64,000 nt of DNA from contig CAWIMQ010000008.1 in NCBI GenBank assembly GCA_963837265.1, forward strand, positions 68,662 through 132,661. The letters are read 5' to 3'. Shown here piece by piece: positions 57,137-64,000 of this stretch (position 1 is the stretch's first letter; every line of letters begins with the position of its first letter). This DNA is from DATBLE01 sp963837265 (GTDB lineage: Bacteria; Actinomycetota; Thermoleophilia; Gaiellales; Gaiellaceae). The translations under genes and the position numbers were made by a program. The notes beneath the pieces were generated by a model. It worked only from the letters and a program-made list of their open reading frames with translations, ran no database searches and was not told where the DNA came from.

Positions 57137-58045
57137 ATGCCACCGGAGAAAACTCCACGCACGGCTGCGGTGATCGGTGCCGCGCTCGACCTGGGCGCGG
57201 GTCGACGTGGGGTCGACATGGGGCCGTCGGCGATCCGCTATGCGGGTCTGGCCGATCGGATCCGGGCCCTCGGCTGGGCCTGCGTCGACTACGGGAACGT
57301 CCAGACCGCGGTCGCCGAGGCGACGCCGGTCGGGGACGAGCGGTTCCGCTTCCTGCGGGAGATCCTCCTGAGCTGCGAGCGCGTGGCCGATCTCGTCGCC
57401 GGAGCGCGGGAGCAGGGCCGTCTGCCGATCGTGCTCGGGGGTGACCATTCGGTCGCGCTCGGAACGCTGGGTGGGCTCGCCCGCGGCGGGCCCGGCGGCG
57501 TCCTGTGGATCGACGCGCACGGTGACGTGAACCGGCCGGAGACGAGCCCGTCCGGGAACGTCCACGGAATGGTGCTCGCCGCGGCGATGGGGCTCGGCGG
57601 CCCGATCTTCGAGCGCCCGGGACTCACGCTTCCGGCAGTCGATCCGGGCCGGGTCGCGCTCGTCGGCGTCCGCTCGCTGGACGACGGAGAGCGGGACCTC
57701 CTCCGCGAGCTGAACGCGAGCGTGTTCACGATGAGCGACGTCGACCGGATCGGGATCGAGCAGGCTGTTCGCCGGTCGCTCGCATGTGTAGCCGGCCCGG
57801 GCTTCGTGCACGTCAGCCTCGACCTGGACGCGCTCGACCCGGAGGTGGCGCCGGGGGTCGGCACGCCGGTGCGCGGGGGCCTGTCCTACCGCGAGGCCCA
57901 CCTGGCGATGGAGCTCGTCGCCGAGTCCGGATCGATGACCTCTCTGGAGGTGGTGGAGGCGAACCCGATCCTCGACCGCGAGAACGAGACCGGGAAGCTC
58001 GCGGTCGAGCTGGTCGCGAGCGCGCTGGGAGCGCGGATCCTCTAG
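57137..58045 (+). CDS. rocF: arginase (ureohydrolase family)
   Basis: 302 residues. Manganese-site motifs of ureohydrolases: IVLGGDHSVALGTL (about residue 98), VLWIDAHGDVN and HVSLDLDALDPEVAPGVGTP; substrate loop SGNVHGM; GRRGVDMGPSAIR at the N-terminus is arginase-style rather than agmatinase. The reaction would be arginine to ornithine plus urea. Its TAG stop shares a CTAG palindrome with the stop of the convergent hydrolase gene. Confidence 0.9.
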   Translation: MPPEKTPRTAAVIGAALDLGAGRRGVDMGPSAIRYAGLADRIRALGWACVDYGNVQTAVAEATPVGDERFRFLREILLSCERVADLVAGAREQGRLPIVLGGDHSVALGTLGGLARGGPGGVLWIDAHGDVNRPETSPSGNVHGMVLAAAMGLGGPIFERPGLTLPAVDPGRVALVGVRSLDDGERDLLRELNASVFTMSDVDRIGIEQAVRRSLACVAGPGFVHVSLDLDALDPEVAPGVGTPVRGGLSYREAHLAMELVAESGSMTSLEVVEANPILDRENETGKLAVELVASALGARIL

Positions 58046-58881
58046 CTCAGGAACGCCTCGAGCGCGCTCGTCGTCTCGGCGAGCGCGTCCCAGTAGACCG
58101 TGTGGCCCCCCGGGACGGTGACGACCTCGACCTGGTCGCCGAGCGCGGCCCGATACGCCTCGACCTGGTCGTCGAGCGTGAGCCACGATTCGGCGCCGAG
58201 GACGAACAGGGTCGGCGTCCTCGCAGGCGGAGGCGGTGGGCTCGCCATGATGCTCCACGCCGCGACGACCGCGCTCTTGCAGTAGCGATAGCGCAGGCGA
58301 CCGTCAGGGCCGGGGTCGAGGTGCCCGCCGTCGGACTCGATCACCAGCTCGCGCGGCGCGCGCAGGACGCGTCCGGCTTCGTACCGAGCCTGCACCGCTT
58401 CCTCGACGGTCGCATACGAGACGTCGGCGCGCTCCAGCTCGGCCATGTCGAGGGCGACGTGTGGCAGCACCTGCAGCGCCGGGTCGAGGAGGACGAGGCG
58501 CTCGACGCGGTCGGGCTCGCGGGCGGCGAGCTCGGCCGCGAGCCGCCCTCCGAAGCTGTGCCCGACCCACACCGCGGACCCGGCCGGCACCGCCTCGGCG
58601 ATCGCGGCCAGGTGCGCGTCGACGTCCCAGGGCGGCTCCCACGACGAGCGGCCGTGTCCGAGGAGATCGGGCGCGACGAGGTGGTGGCGCTCGATCAGCC
58701 CCGCCGCGAGCCGATCGAAGCGGCCGCCGTACGAGGTGACGCCGTGCAGGCAGACGAGCGAGGGTGCGGCCGGGTCTCCCCACTCGTGGACGTGCAGGGT
58801 GACGCCTTCGGCGTCGCGACATCGTCTCGCACCAAGGCCGAGAGCTCCGCTGTCGCCTTCGTACTCGGCTTCGTCTCTCAC
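58042..58881 (-). CDS. alpha/beta-fold hydrolase
   Basis: 279 residues. LVCLHGVTSYGGRFDRLAAG (oxyanion region), HLVAPDLLGHGRSSW, nucleophile Ser in AVWVGHSFGGRLAAELA (near residue 119), the acid in LVLLDPALQV or later, and catalytic His in VPGGHTVYWDAL. Substrate unknown. The GTG overlaps the rarA stop by GTGA. Confidence 0.88.
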   Translation of the reverse strand: MRDEAEYEGDSGALGLGARRCRDAEGVTLHVHEWGDPAAPSLVCLHGVTSYGGRFDRLAAGLIERHHLVAPDLLGHGRSSWEPPWDVDAHLAAIAEAVPAGSAVWVGHSFGGRLAAELAAREPDRVERLVLLDPALQVLPHVALDMAELERADVSYATVEEAVQARYEAGRVLRAPRELVIESDGGHLDPGPDGRLRYRYCKSAVVAAWSIMASPPPPPARTPTLFVLGAESWLTLDDQVEAYRAALGDQVEVVTVPGGHTVYWDALAETTSALEAFLS

Positions 58882-60105
58882 GGCCGGTAGTACTTCTTCC
58901 CTTTCAGCGGGTCGGGAAGGTGATCGATGTCGAACCCGGCCGGGTCGTCGTGCGGGTACACGTAGCCTTCGCCGCGGCCGAGCTTCTTCGCACCCGGGTA
59001 GCCGGCGCTCCGAAGCGCGTCCGGAGGGAGGGCGTTGCCATGCTCCCGGACGTCCCGGGTCGCTTCCTCGAGGGCGACATAGCTCGCATTCGACTTCGGC
59101 GCGAGCGCGAGGTAGGTCGCCGCCTGCGCGAGATTGAGCCGCGCCTCGGGCAGTCCGACGTGCTCGACGGCCTGCGCCGCGGCCACGGCGACGACGAGCG
59201 CCTCGCGGGTCGGCGTTGCCGATGTCCTCGGAGGCGAGCACGATCATCCGGCGCGCTATGAACCGGGCATCCTCGCCGCCCTCGAGCATCGCCGCGAGGT
59301 AGTAGACGGCCGCGTCGGGGTCGGAGCCCCGCATCGACTTGATGAACGCAGAGATGAAGTCGTAGTGGGCATCGCCGCCCTTGTCGTAGACGAGCGGCCG
59401 CTTGCGCGCGGCATCCTCCACGTGGGCTTCGGTGATCGTCGCGTCGCCGGCCGTCTGGACGGCGAGCTCGAGGATGCTGAGCGCGCTCCGCGCGTCGCCA
59501 CCGGCACGGCGTGCGATCAGGGCTCGGAGCTCGGCCGGAAGCTCGAGGTCGAGGGCCGTCTCGCCCTTGGCGATCACCCGCTCGAGGTCGGAGAGCTCGA
59601 GCGGTCCGAGCTCGAAGAGCTGGACCCGGCTGAGAAGCGCCGAGTTGACCTCGAAGTAGGGGTTCTCGGTCGTCGCCCCGATGAGCGTGACGAGCCCCTC
59701 CTCCACCGCCGGCAGGAGCGCATCCTGCTGCGCCTTGTTGAAGCGGTGGATCTCGTCGAGAAAGAGGATCGTGCGCCGGCCCTGGGCGCCGAGGCGCTCG
59801 CGGGCGCGGGCCAGGACGCCGCGGACGTCGGCGACGCTGGCGGACACCGCCGAGAGCTCCTCGAACGCCGCGCCGGTGGTGGCGGCGACGATGCGGGCGA
59901 GCGTCGTCTTCCCGCTGCCGGGCGGGCCGAAGAAGATCGCGGAGCCGACGCGGTCCTCGGCGATCGCCCGTCGCAGGACGGATTCCTCGCCGAGCACGTG
60001 CTGCTGGCCGACGAAGTCGTCCAGGCTCGCAGGCCGGAGCCGCACGGCGAGCGGTGCGCGATCCGGCAGGCGCTGGGCGGCGGCGTCGGCGAACAGATCG
60101 GACAC
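58878..60105 (-). pseudogene. rarA: replication-associated recombination protein RarA with a frameshift
   Basis: Two reading frames together give a full RarA/MgsA AAA+ ATPase: QHVLGEESVLRRAI, Walker A FFGPPGSGKTTLARIV, Walker B ILFLDEIHRFNKAQQD, ATTENPYFEVNSALLSR, then after SEDIGNADPR the frame shifts and continues with VGLPEARLNLAQAATYLA and APKSNASYVALEEA up to KKYYRP. Removing one G on the minus strand (near 59201-59205) restores DPRALVVAVAAAQAVEHVGL. It is either a true recent mutation or a sequencing/assembly slip; the rest is intact. GTG start with CATACT 6 nt upstream. Confidence 0.85.
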
Positions 60106-60111
60106 GCCGGA

Positions 60112-60119
60112 AGTATGCT
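60112..60119. promoter_or_regulatory. bidirectional -10 core between rarA and tryptophan dioxygenase
   Basis: The 8 bp AGTATGCT gives TATGCT on the plus strand (60114-60119), exactly 6 nt before GTG 60126, and CATACT on the minus strand (60117-60112), exactly 6 nt before GTG 60105. The gap is 20 bp, so both genes would start leaderless from one shared core. Confidence 0.6.
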
Positions 60120-60125
60120 CAGGCC

Positions 60126-60854
60126 GTGTCCAGGCAGGAGCAGACCGGGCCGGCGGACGAGTTCGCGCCCGTTCTTCCCGGGCCGGGCGCAAGTGACTAC
60201 GAGCGCTACCTTCGCACCGACGAGCTGCTTGCGTTGCAGAAGCCGCCGGACGCGCGCGCACACCACGACGAGCTGCTCTTCCAGTGCACGCACCAGGCCT
60301 CCGAGCTCTGGCTGAAGCTGGCGGGCGAAGAGATCGAGGCGGCCACCGGGCACCTCCGGGGCGGCGAGATCGCCGCCGCGCTTCGGCTCCTGCGCCGCGT
60401 GGTGCTCTGCTTCAGGCTCGTCGCCCAGGGGCTCGACATGCTCGAGCTGATGTCGCCGTGGGAGTACACGGCCGAGGTGCGGCCGGCGCTCGGTCACGGC
60501 AGCGGGTTCGACTCCCCGGGCTGGAGCCGCGTGCGGCACGCCGCGCCGGCGCTCGGCCAGGCATTCCACGAGCTGCGCCGTCGCGCAGGGCTTTCGCTCG
60601 TCGACGTGTACACACGGGGGCGCGACCACGAGGAGCTGTACCAGCTCGCCGAGGCGCTCACCGATCTGGACGAGTGGGTGACGACCTGGCGGGCCCGGCA
60701 CTTCATGGTCGTCGAGCGGATCATCGGCGGCGAGGTGGTCGGGACCCAGGGGACGCCGGTCGAGCTGCTCGGGAAGCTGATCGAGCGCAAGCTCTACCCG
60801 GAGCTCTGGAAGGTGCGCACCGAGCTGACGAATCGCGCGATCGAGCAGCCGTAG
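60126..60854 (+). CDS. kynA: tryptophan 2,3-dioxygenase
   Basis: 242 residues. A heme enzyme opening the indole ring of Trp to N-formylkynurenine. Seen: YLRTDELLALQKPP, LFQCTHQASELWLKLAGEE (substrate-pocket His region), MSPWEYTAEVRPALGHGSGF, FDSPGWSRVRHA, and VVGTQGTPVELL with ERKLYPELWKVR near the end. Length is at the short end for the family. No other kynurenine gene is nearby. The following M20 gene shares its stop codon G. Confidence 0.93.
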   Translation: MSRQEQTGPADEFAPVLPGPGASDYERYLRTDELLALQKPPDARAHHDELLFQCTHQASELWLKLAGEEIEAATGHLRGGEIAAALRLLRRVVLCFRLVAQGLDMLELMSPWEYTAEVRPALGHGSGFDSPGWSRVRHAAPALGQAFHELRRRAGLSLVDVYTRGRDHEELYQLAEALTDLDEWVTTWRARHFMVVERIIGGEVVGTQGTPVELLGKLIERKLYPELWKVRTELTNRAIEQP

Positions 60855-62194
60855 TGGCGGTCGCATCGCTACGCGACGAGACAGTCGCGCTCCTCCAGGC
60901 GCTCATCCGCCTCGAGACCGTCAACCCGCCGGGCAACGAGACGAAGGCGGCCGAGCTCCTCCGCGGCTACCTCGAGCCGGTGGGCGTCGAGTGCGAGCTG
61001 TACGCTCGCAGCCCGGAGCGGGCCAACCTGGTCGCGCGGATCCGGGGACGCGGGGAGGGCCCGAGCCTGCTGCTCCTCTCCCACACGGACACGGTGCTGG
61101 CAGACCCCGCCGAGTGGTCGGTCGACCCGTGGTCGGGCGAGGTTCGCGACGGGGCGGTGTGGGGACGCGGGGCGCTGGACATGAAGGGGCAGGTCGCGGC
61201 GAACGCGGTCGCGATCGCATCCCTCGCACGGGAGGGCTTCGAGCCGGCGGGCGACCTGATCTTCGCGGCGACCGCCGACGAGGAGATGGGCGAGGGCATC
61301 GCGTTCGGCCTCGAGTGGCTCTGCGCCGAGCACCCGGACGCGGTTCGCTGCAACTACGCGATCAACGAGGGAGCCGGGGACCGGATGGAGCTCGGCGGGC
61401 GCGTGCTCTACCTGTGCTCCACGGCGGAGAAGCGGAGCTCGCCGTTCGTACTGCGCGTCCACGGTCGCAGCGGGCACGCATCCATGCCGGCGATCGCCGA
61501 CAACGCCCTCGTGAAGGCGTCGGCTCTGATCGAGCGACTCGGCCGGTTCGCGCCGGAGCCGAGGCTGACGCCCGAGACCGAGGGGTTCCTGGGCGCGCTC
61601 CTCGAGGACGTCCCCGGCGCCCCGGAGGCGCTCGAGGCGGCGAGGTCGGTCGATCGGGTCGCTGCCGAGACCCTCGAGCCGCTGCTCGGGATGACGGTCG
61701 CCCCGACGATGGTCGAGGCCTCGGCGAAGCGGAACGTCATCCCCGGGCGCTGCGAGGTGACCGTGGACTGCCGCCTGCTGCCCGGGCAGACGGAGGCCGA
61801 GGCCGAGCCGGCGCTGCGATCGTGGCTCGGCGAGGCCGACTACGAGCTTGAGTGGCGCGACGGGCAGGGCGGCACGCGGTCGGCGCTCGACACGCCGCTG
61901 TGGGAGGCGATCGAGTCGTTCGTGGCGGCGGCGGAGCCGGGTGCCCGGCTCGCGCCGATCTGCGTGGCCGGCTTCACGGACTCCCACTGGTTGCGGGAGG
62001 CGTTCGGAACGGTCGCATACGGCTTCTTCCCGCTTCGGGCGATGAGTGCCGAGCTTGCCGCGCGCCTGATCCATTCCGCCGACGAGCGGATTCCCGTCGA
62101 GGATCTCGAGCTCGGTGTCGAGTTCCTGCGCCACGTCGCACGGCTGGTGGGCGGTCGACGCGGGGCGGGCTCCGGCCACGATCCGGGCGCCTGA
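60854..62194 (+). CDS. M20 family metallopeptidase (ArgE/DapE/acylase type)
   Basis: 446 residues from GTG, overlapping the TAG of the dioxygenase gene. LLLLSHTDTVLADPAEWSVD (zinc His), WGRGALDMKGQVAANAVA (bridging Asp), FAATADEEMGEGIAFGLEWL (general-base Glu) and FTDSHWLREAFGTVAYGFFP near the end (late zinc His replaced or shifted). The lid domain has HGRSGHASMPAIADNALVK. It should cleave an N-acyl amino acid or dipeptide. Pairing with Trp dioxygenase could hint at an N-formyl or N-acyl kynurenine-type substrate, which is only a guess. Confidence 0.9.
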   Translation: MAVASLRDETVALLQALIRLETVNPPGNETKAAELLRGYLEPVGVECELYARSPERANLVARIRGRGEGPSLLLLSHTDTVLADPAEWSVDPWSGEVRDGAVWGRGALDMKGQVAANAVAIASLAREGFEPAGDLIFAATADEEMGEGIAFGLEWLCAEHPDAVRCNYAINEGAGDRMELGGRVLYLCSTAEKRSSPFVLRVHGRSGHASMPAIADNALVKASALIERLGRFAPEPRLTPETEGFLGALLEDVPGAPEALEAARSVDRVAAETLEPLLGMTVAPTMVEASAKRNVIPGRCEVTVDCRLLPGQTEAEAEPALRSWLGEADYELEWRDGQGGTRSALDTPLWEAIESFVAAAEPGARLAPICVAGFTDSHWLREAFGTVAYGFFPLRAMSAELAARLIHSADERIPVEDLELGVEFLRHVARLVGGRRGAGSGHDPGA

Positions 62195-62249
62195 GCGTGG
62201 CGCCGGCCCGGGAGCGCGGGTCGGGGGTGGGATGCGGGGCGGGCACGGT

Positions 62250-62268
62250 CATGGCCGTTCCGGCCATG
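62250..62268 (+). terminator. hairpin after the dioxygenase-M20 operon
   Basis: CATGGCC (62250-62256) pairs with GGCCATG (62262-62268), loop 5 nt, followed by a T/C-rich run. It lies 56 nt after the stop. The remaining gap to 62411 holds only the -10-like TACGCT (62396-62401), 9 nt before the next ATG. Confidence 0.55.
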
Positions 62269-62410
62269 GCTCTCTCTGTCTGGTGCTCCCGGCCTCCTCC
62301 CCACGGCGAGCATAACCCGGAGGCTGTGACGCGGGTGTGCCGTCGCCGTGTCGATTGTGTGCCCTGCTGGATCCGCCCGGGGTGACGGACGCGGGTACGC
62401 TCTCGAGGGG

Positions 62411-63217
62411 ATGGCCGGGAAGCAGGAGAAGATCCGCCTCGGCGGGATGGCGCTCCAGAACGGCGTGCTCGTGCACGGGCCGACCGCCTGGGCCGTGGCA
62501 GTCCGGACCGAGGACGGTGAGCTCCGGCTTGCTGCCGGAACGAAACGGGTCAGGGGCGCAGCGGTGTCGAATCCGCTCCTGCGTGGCCCCGCGCGGCTGC
62601 TCGATGCGTTCCTGCTCCTGCCACGCATGCGGCGCGCGCGGCCCGAGGCGCGCTTGCCCTTCGAGCGTCCGATCGTGCTCGCCTCGATGGTGGGCAGCGC
62701 TGTGATCGCGCAGGCTCTGCGGCGCTCCACCAGGCTCGGCCCCGGGGCGAGAGAGTTGCTCGGCGGCGGGCTGTCGCTCCTGCCCGCGATGCTTGCGCTC
62801 CGCGGGCCCGATCTCGCCGCGTACCACGGCGCCGAGCACATCTCGATCGGCTCGTACGAGCACGGCGAGCCGCGCGGGAAGGAGAACGAGCGCTGCGGCT
62901 CTCATCTCGTCGGGCCGTTGCTGCTCACGTCCTCTCTTGGAGCGGCTCTGGCTGCCCGGGCGCCGGCGCCGGTGCGTGGAGCCGCTCGCCTGGGCGCGGC
63001 CCTCGGCTCGATCGCGGTCGCCACCGAGGTCTTCTCGTGGATGGTGCGCAACCCGGAGCATCCGGTCGCGCGCGCGCTTGCGCTACCGGGCCACGAGCTC
63101 CAGCACCGTCTCGCCACCGCCGATCCCGCTCCCGACCAGCTCCAGGTCGCCGAGGCTGCGCTGCGGGCCTGCCTCGAGCTGGAGGAACATGGCGCTCCGC
63201 ACCCGGCTGCGCCGTAA
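62411..63217 (+). CDS. DUF1385 family membrane protein
   Basis: 268 residues. The family opening IRLGGMALQNGVLVHGPTAW, the conserved outer/metal-like motif AAYHGAEHISIGSYEHGEP (about residue 138) with ENERCGSHLVGPLLL, and four to five TM segments between about 75 and 210. In other phyla DUF1385 genes lie near prfA and ribosomal genes; function unknown. A GTG 63 nt upstream is possible but adds unconserved residues. Its 3' end overlaps the next gene by 29 nt. Confidence 0.85.
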   Translation: MAGKQEKIRLGGMALQNGVLVHGPTAWAVAVRTEDGELRLAAGTKRVRGAAVSNPLLRGPARLLDAFLLLPRMRRARPEARLPFERPIVLASMVGSAVIAQALRRSTRLGPGARELLGGGLSLLPAMLALRGPDLAAYHGAEHISIGSYEHGEPRGKENERCGSHLVGPLLLTSSLGAALAARAPAPVRGAARLGAALGSIAVATEVFSWMVRNPEHPVARALALPGHELQHRLATADPAPDQLQVAEAALRACLELEEHGAPHPAAP

Positions 63218-64000
63218 GCGGCTTCCGCCTGAGATCTTCGACCTTCCCGTCGAGAAGATGCGGGAGGGCTACTACACCGACGCGTACTTCAATCACACGC
63301 GATCGGCGCTGCTCGCGGACGGGCGCCGCCCGCGAGTCGTGATGCAGGTCTTCCAGAAGCACGAGGCGGTGCTCGGCGGGATGGACGAGGCGATCGCGAT
63401 CTTCAAGCTCTGCTCGGAGGACTGGGAGGCGCTTGCCGTGCACGCCCTCTACGACGGCGACCGGATCGCCCCATGGGAGTCGGTGATGACGATCGAGGGG
63501 GACTACACGCTCTTCGCACATCTCGAGACCGTGTATCTCGGCGTCCTCGCCCGGCGCACGCTGATCTCGACGAATGTGACCAAGGTGCTCGAGGCTGCGG
63601 GCGGCAAGCCGATCATCTTCATGCCCGCGCGGCACGACCACCACCGTGTCCAGACAGGCGACGGGTACGCGGCTCACGTCGCCGGGGCACTGGTCGGCGC
63701 CGAGATCGGCGTGACCACCGACGCGCAGTCGTCGTGGTGGGGCGGCCGCGGAATCGGGACCGTCCCGCATTCGCTGATCGCCGCCTACGGCGGGAACACG
63801 GTGCTCGCGTCGACGAAGTTCGCGGAGTGGGCGCCGGACGACTTCAACATCGTCGTCCTCGTCGACTTCGAGAACGACTCGGTGCGAACCACGCTCGAGG
63901 TCGCACGGGCGCTGAGGGATCGTCTGTGGGGCGTCAGGCTCGACACCTCGGGACAGCTGGTCGACCGCTCGCTGTGGCAGGAGATGGGCGACTTCGACCC
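63189..64000 (+). CDS. nicotinate phosphoribosyltransferase family protein (partial)
   Basis: The gene runs off the right edge after 270 codons. Motif EKMREGYYTDAYFNHTRSAL near residue 23 is the N-terminal signature of nicotinate phosphoribosyltransferases; MTIEGDYTLFAHLETVYLGV, ARRTLISTNVTKVLEAAGGK and FMPARHDHHRVQTGDGYAA (active-site His candidates), then TTDAQSSWWGGRGIGTVPHS and VLVDFENDS, all fit. It makes nicotinate mononucleotide in NAD salvage. ATG 63189 has GGAGG 4 nt upstream, inside the DUF1385 gene. Confidence 0.88.
   Translation, partial: MALRTRLRRKRLPPEIFDLPVEKMREGYYTDAYFNHTRSALLADGRRPRVVMQVFQKHEAVLGGMDEAIAIFKLCSEDWEALAVHALYDGDRIAPWESVMTIEGDYTLFAHLETVYLGVLARRTLISTNVTKVLEAAGGKPIIFMPARHDHHRVQTGDGYAAHVAGALVGAEIGVTTDAQSSWWGGRGIGTVPHSLIAAYGGNTVLASTKFAEWAPDDFNIVVLVDFENDSVRTTLEVARALRDRLWGVRLDTSGQLVDRSLWQEMGDFD

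Noticed and set aside
1..64000. CRISPR array, transposase, integrase or phage genes
   Set aside because: No regularly spaced direct repeats and no mobile-element protein motifs were seen on either strand.

Overview
The window is high-GC (about 70 %) chromosomal DNA from an actinobacterium. My best guess is a deep-branching lineage such as Thermoleophilia; this is inferred from gene content and style, not from a marker comparison. Supporting signs are many GTG starts, operons chained by GTGA/ATGA overlaps, a remnant of an LLM-class (possibly F420-dependent) oxidoreductase, peptidoglycan-recognition and SPFH/NfeD genes, and the classic replication-origin gene order. No plasmid, phage, insertion-sequence or CRISPR genes were recognised.

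Origin region (about 4-18.5 kb). On the minus strand, reading away from the origin, are dnaA, dnaN, recF, dciA, gyrB, gyrA and a small MerR-type regulator. On the plus strand are rpmH, rnpA, yidD, yidC, khpB (jag), rsmG, parA and parB. The 354-bp gap between dnaA and rpmH holds degenerate DnaA-box-like sites and is the likely oriC. To the left (1-3.8 kb) are a secreted amidase, an NfeD/slipin pair and a GalT-like enzyme. To the right are tRNA-Ile, a badly decayed oxidoreductase pseudogene and a 188-bp inverted copy of the galT 3' end.

19-26 kb holds an extracytoplasmic flavin electron-transfer cluster (ApbE, FMN-binding protein, ferric-reductase-like flavocytochrome), a bifunctional-nuclease family protein, chorismate mutase, an L,D-transpeptidase, a CPBP protease, a HAD phosphatase and a binding lipoprotein. 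26-38 kb is a cell-surface block: GT-C type glycosyltransferases, a polyprenol-phosphate sugar synthase, a GT4 enzyme, an MscS channel, a class A penicillin-binding protein and a Ser/Thr kinase. The last two carry long Thr/Pro-rich outer tails.

37.6-64 kb holds moeA, a membrane M28 peptidase, a two-component system with an HtrA protease, an anti-sigma-type ATPase, two trehalose synthesis enzymes (TreT, OtsA), moaC-moaB, a UbiA prenyltransferase, and a tightly coupled cytochrome c maturation plus heme operon (ccmA-B-C-D, ccsA/hemX-like, hemA, hemC, hemD). After these come a SAM-hydrolase family enzyme, a decayed LanC-like fragment, tRNA-Phe, a lone receiver protein, arginase, an alpha/beta hydrolase, a frameshifted rarA, tryptophan 2,3-dioxygenase, an M20 peptidase, a DUF1385 protein and the start of a nicotinate phosphoribosyltransferase.

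The strongest cross-cutting signals are about translation and transcription starts. Many first genes carry a TAnnnT-like -10 box only 6-7 nt before ATG/GTG, which is the layout of leaderless mRNAs. Three divergent gene pairs appear to share one overlapping -10 core. Two genes (recF, hemD) seem to start with CTG inside a CTGA overlap, and two more (rsmG, the M28 peptidase) have no normal start codon where homology begins. No complete new multi-gene defence or metabolic system was recognised.
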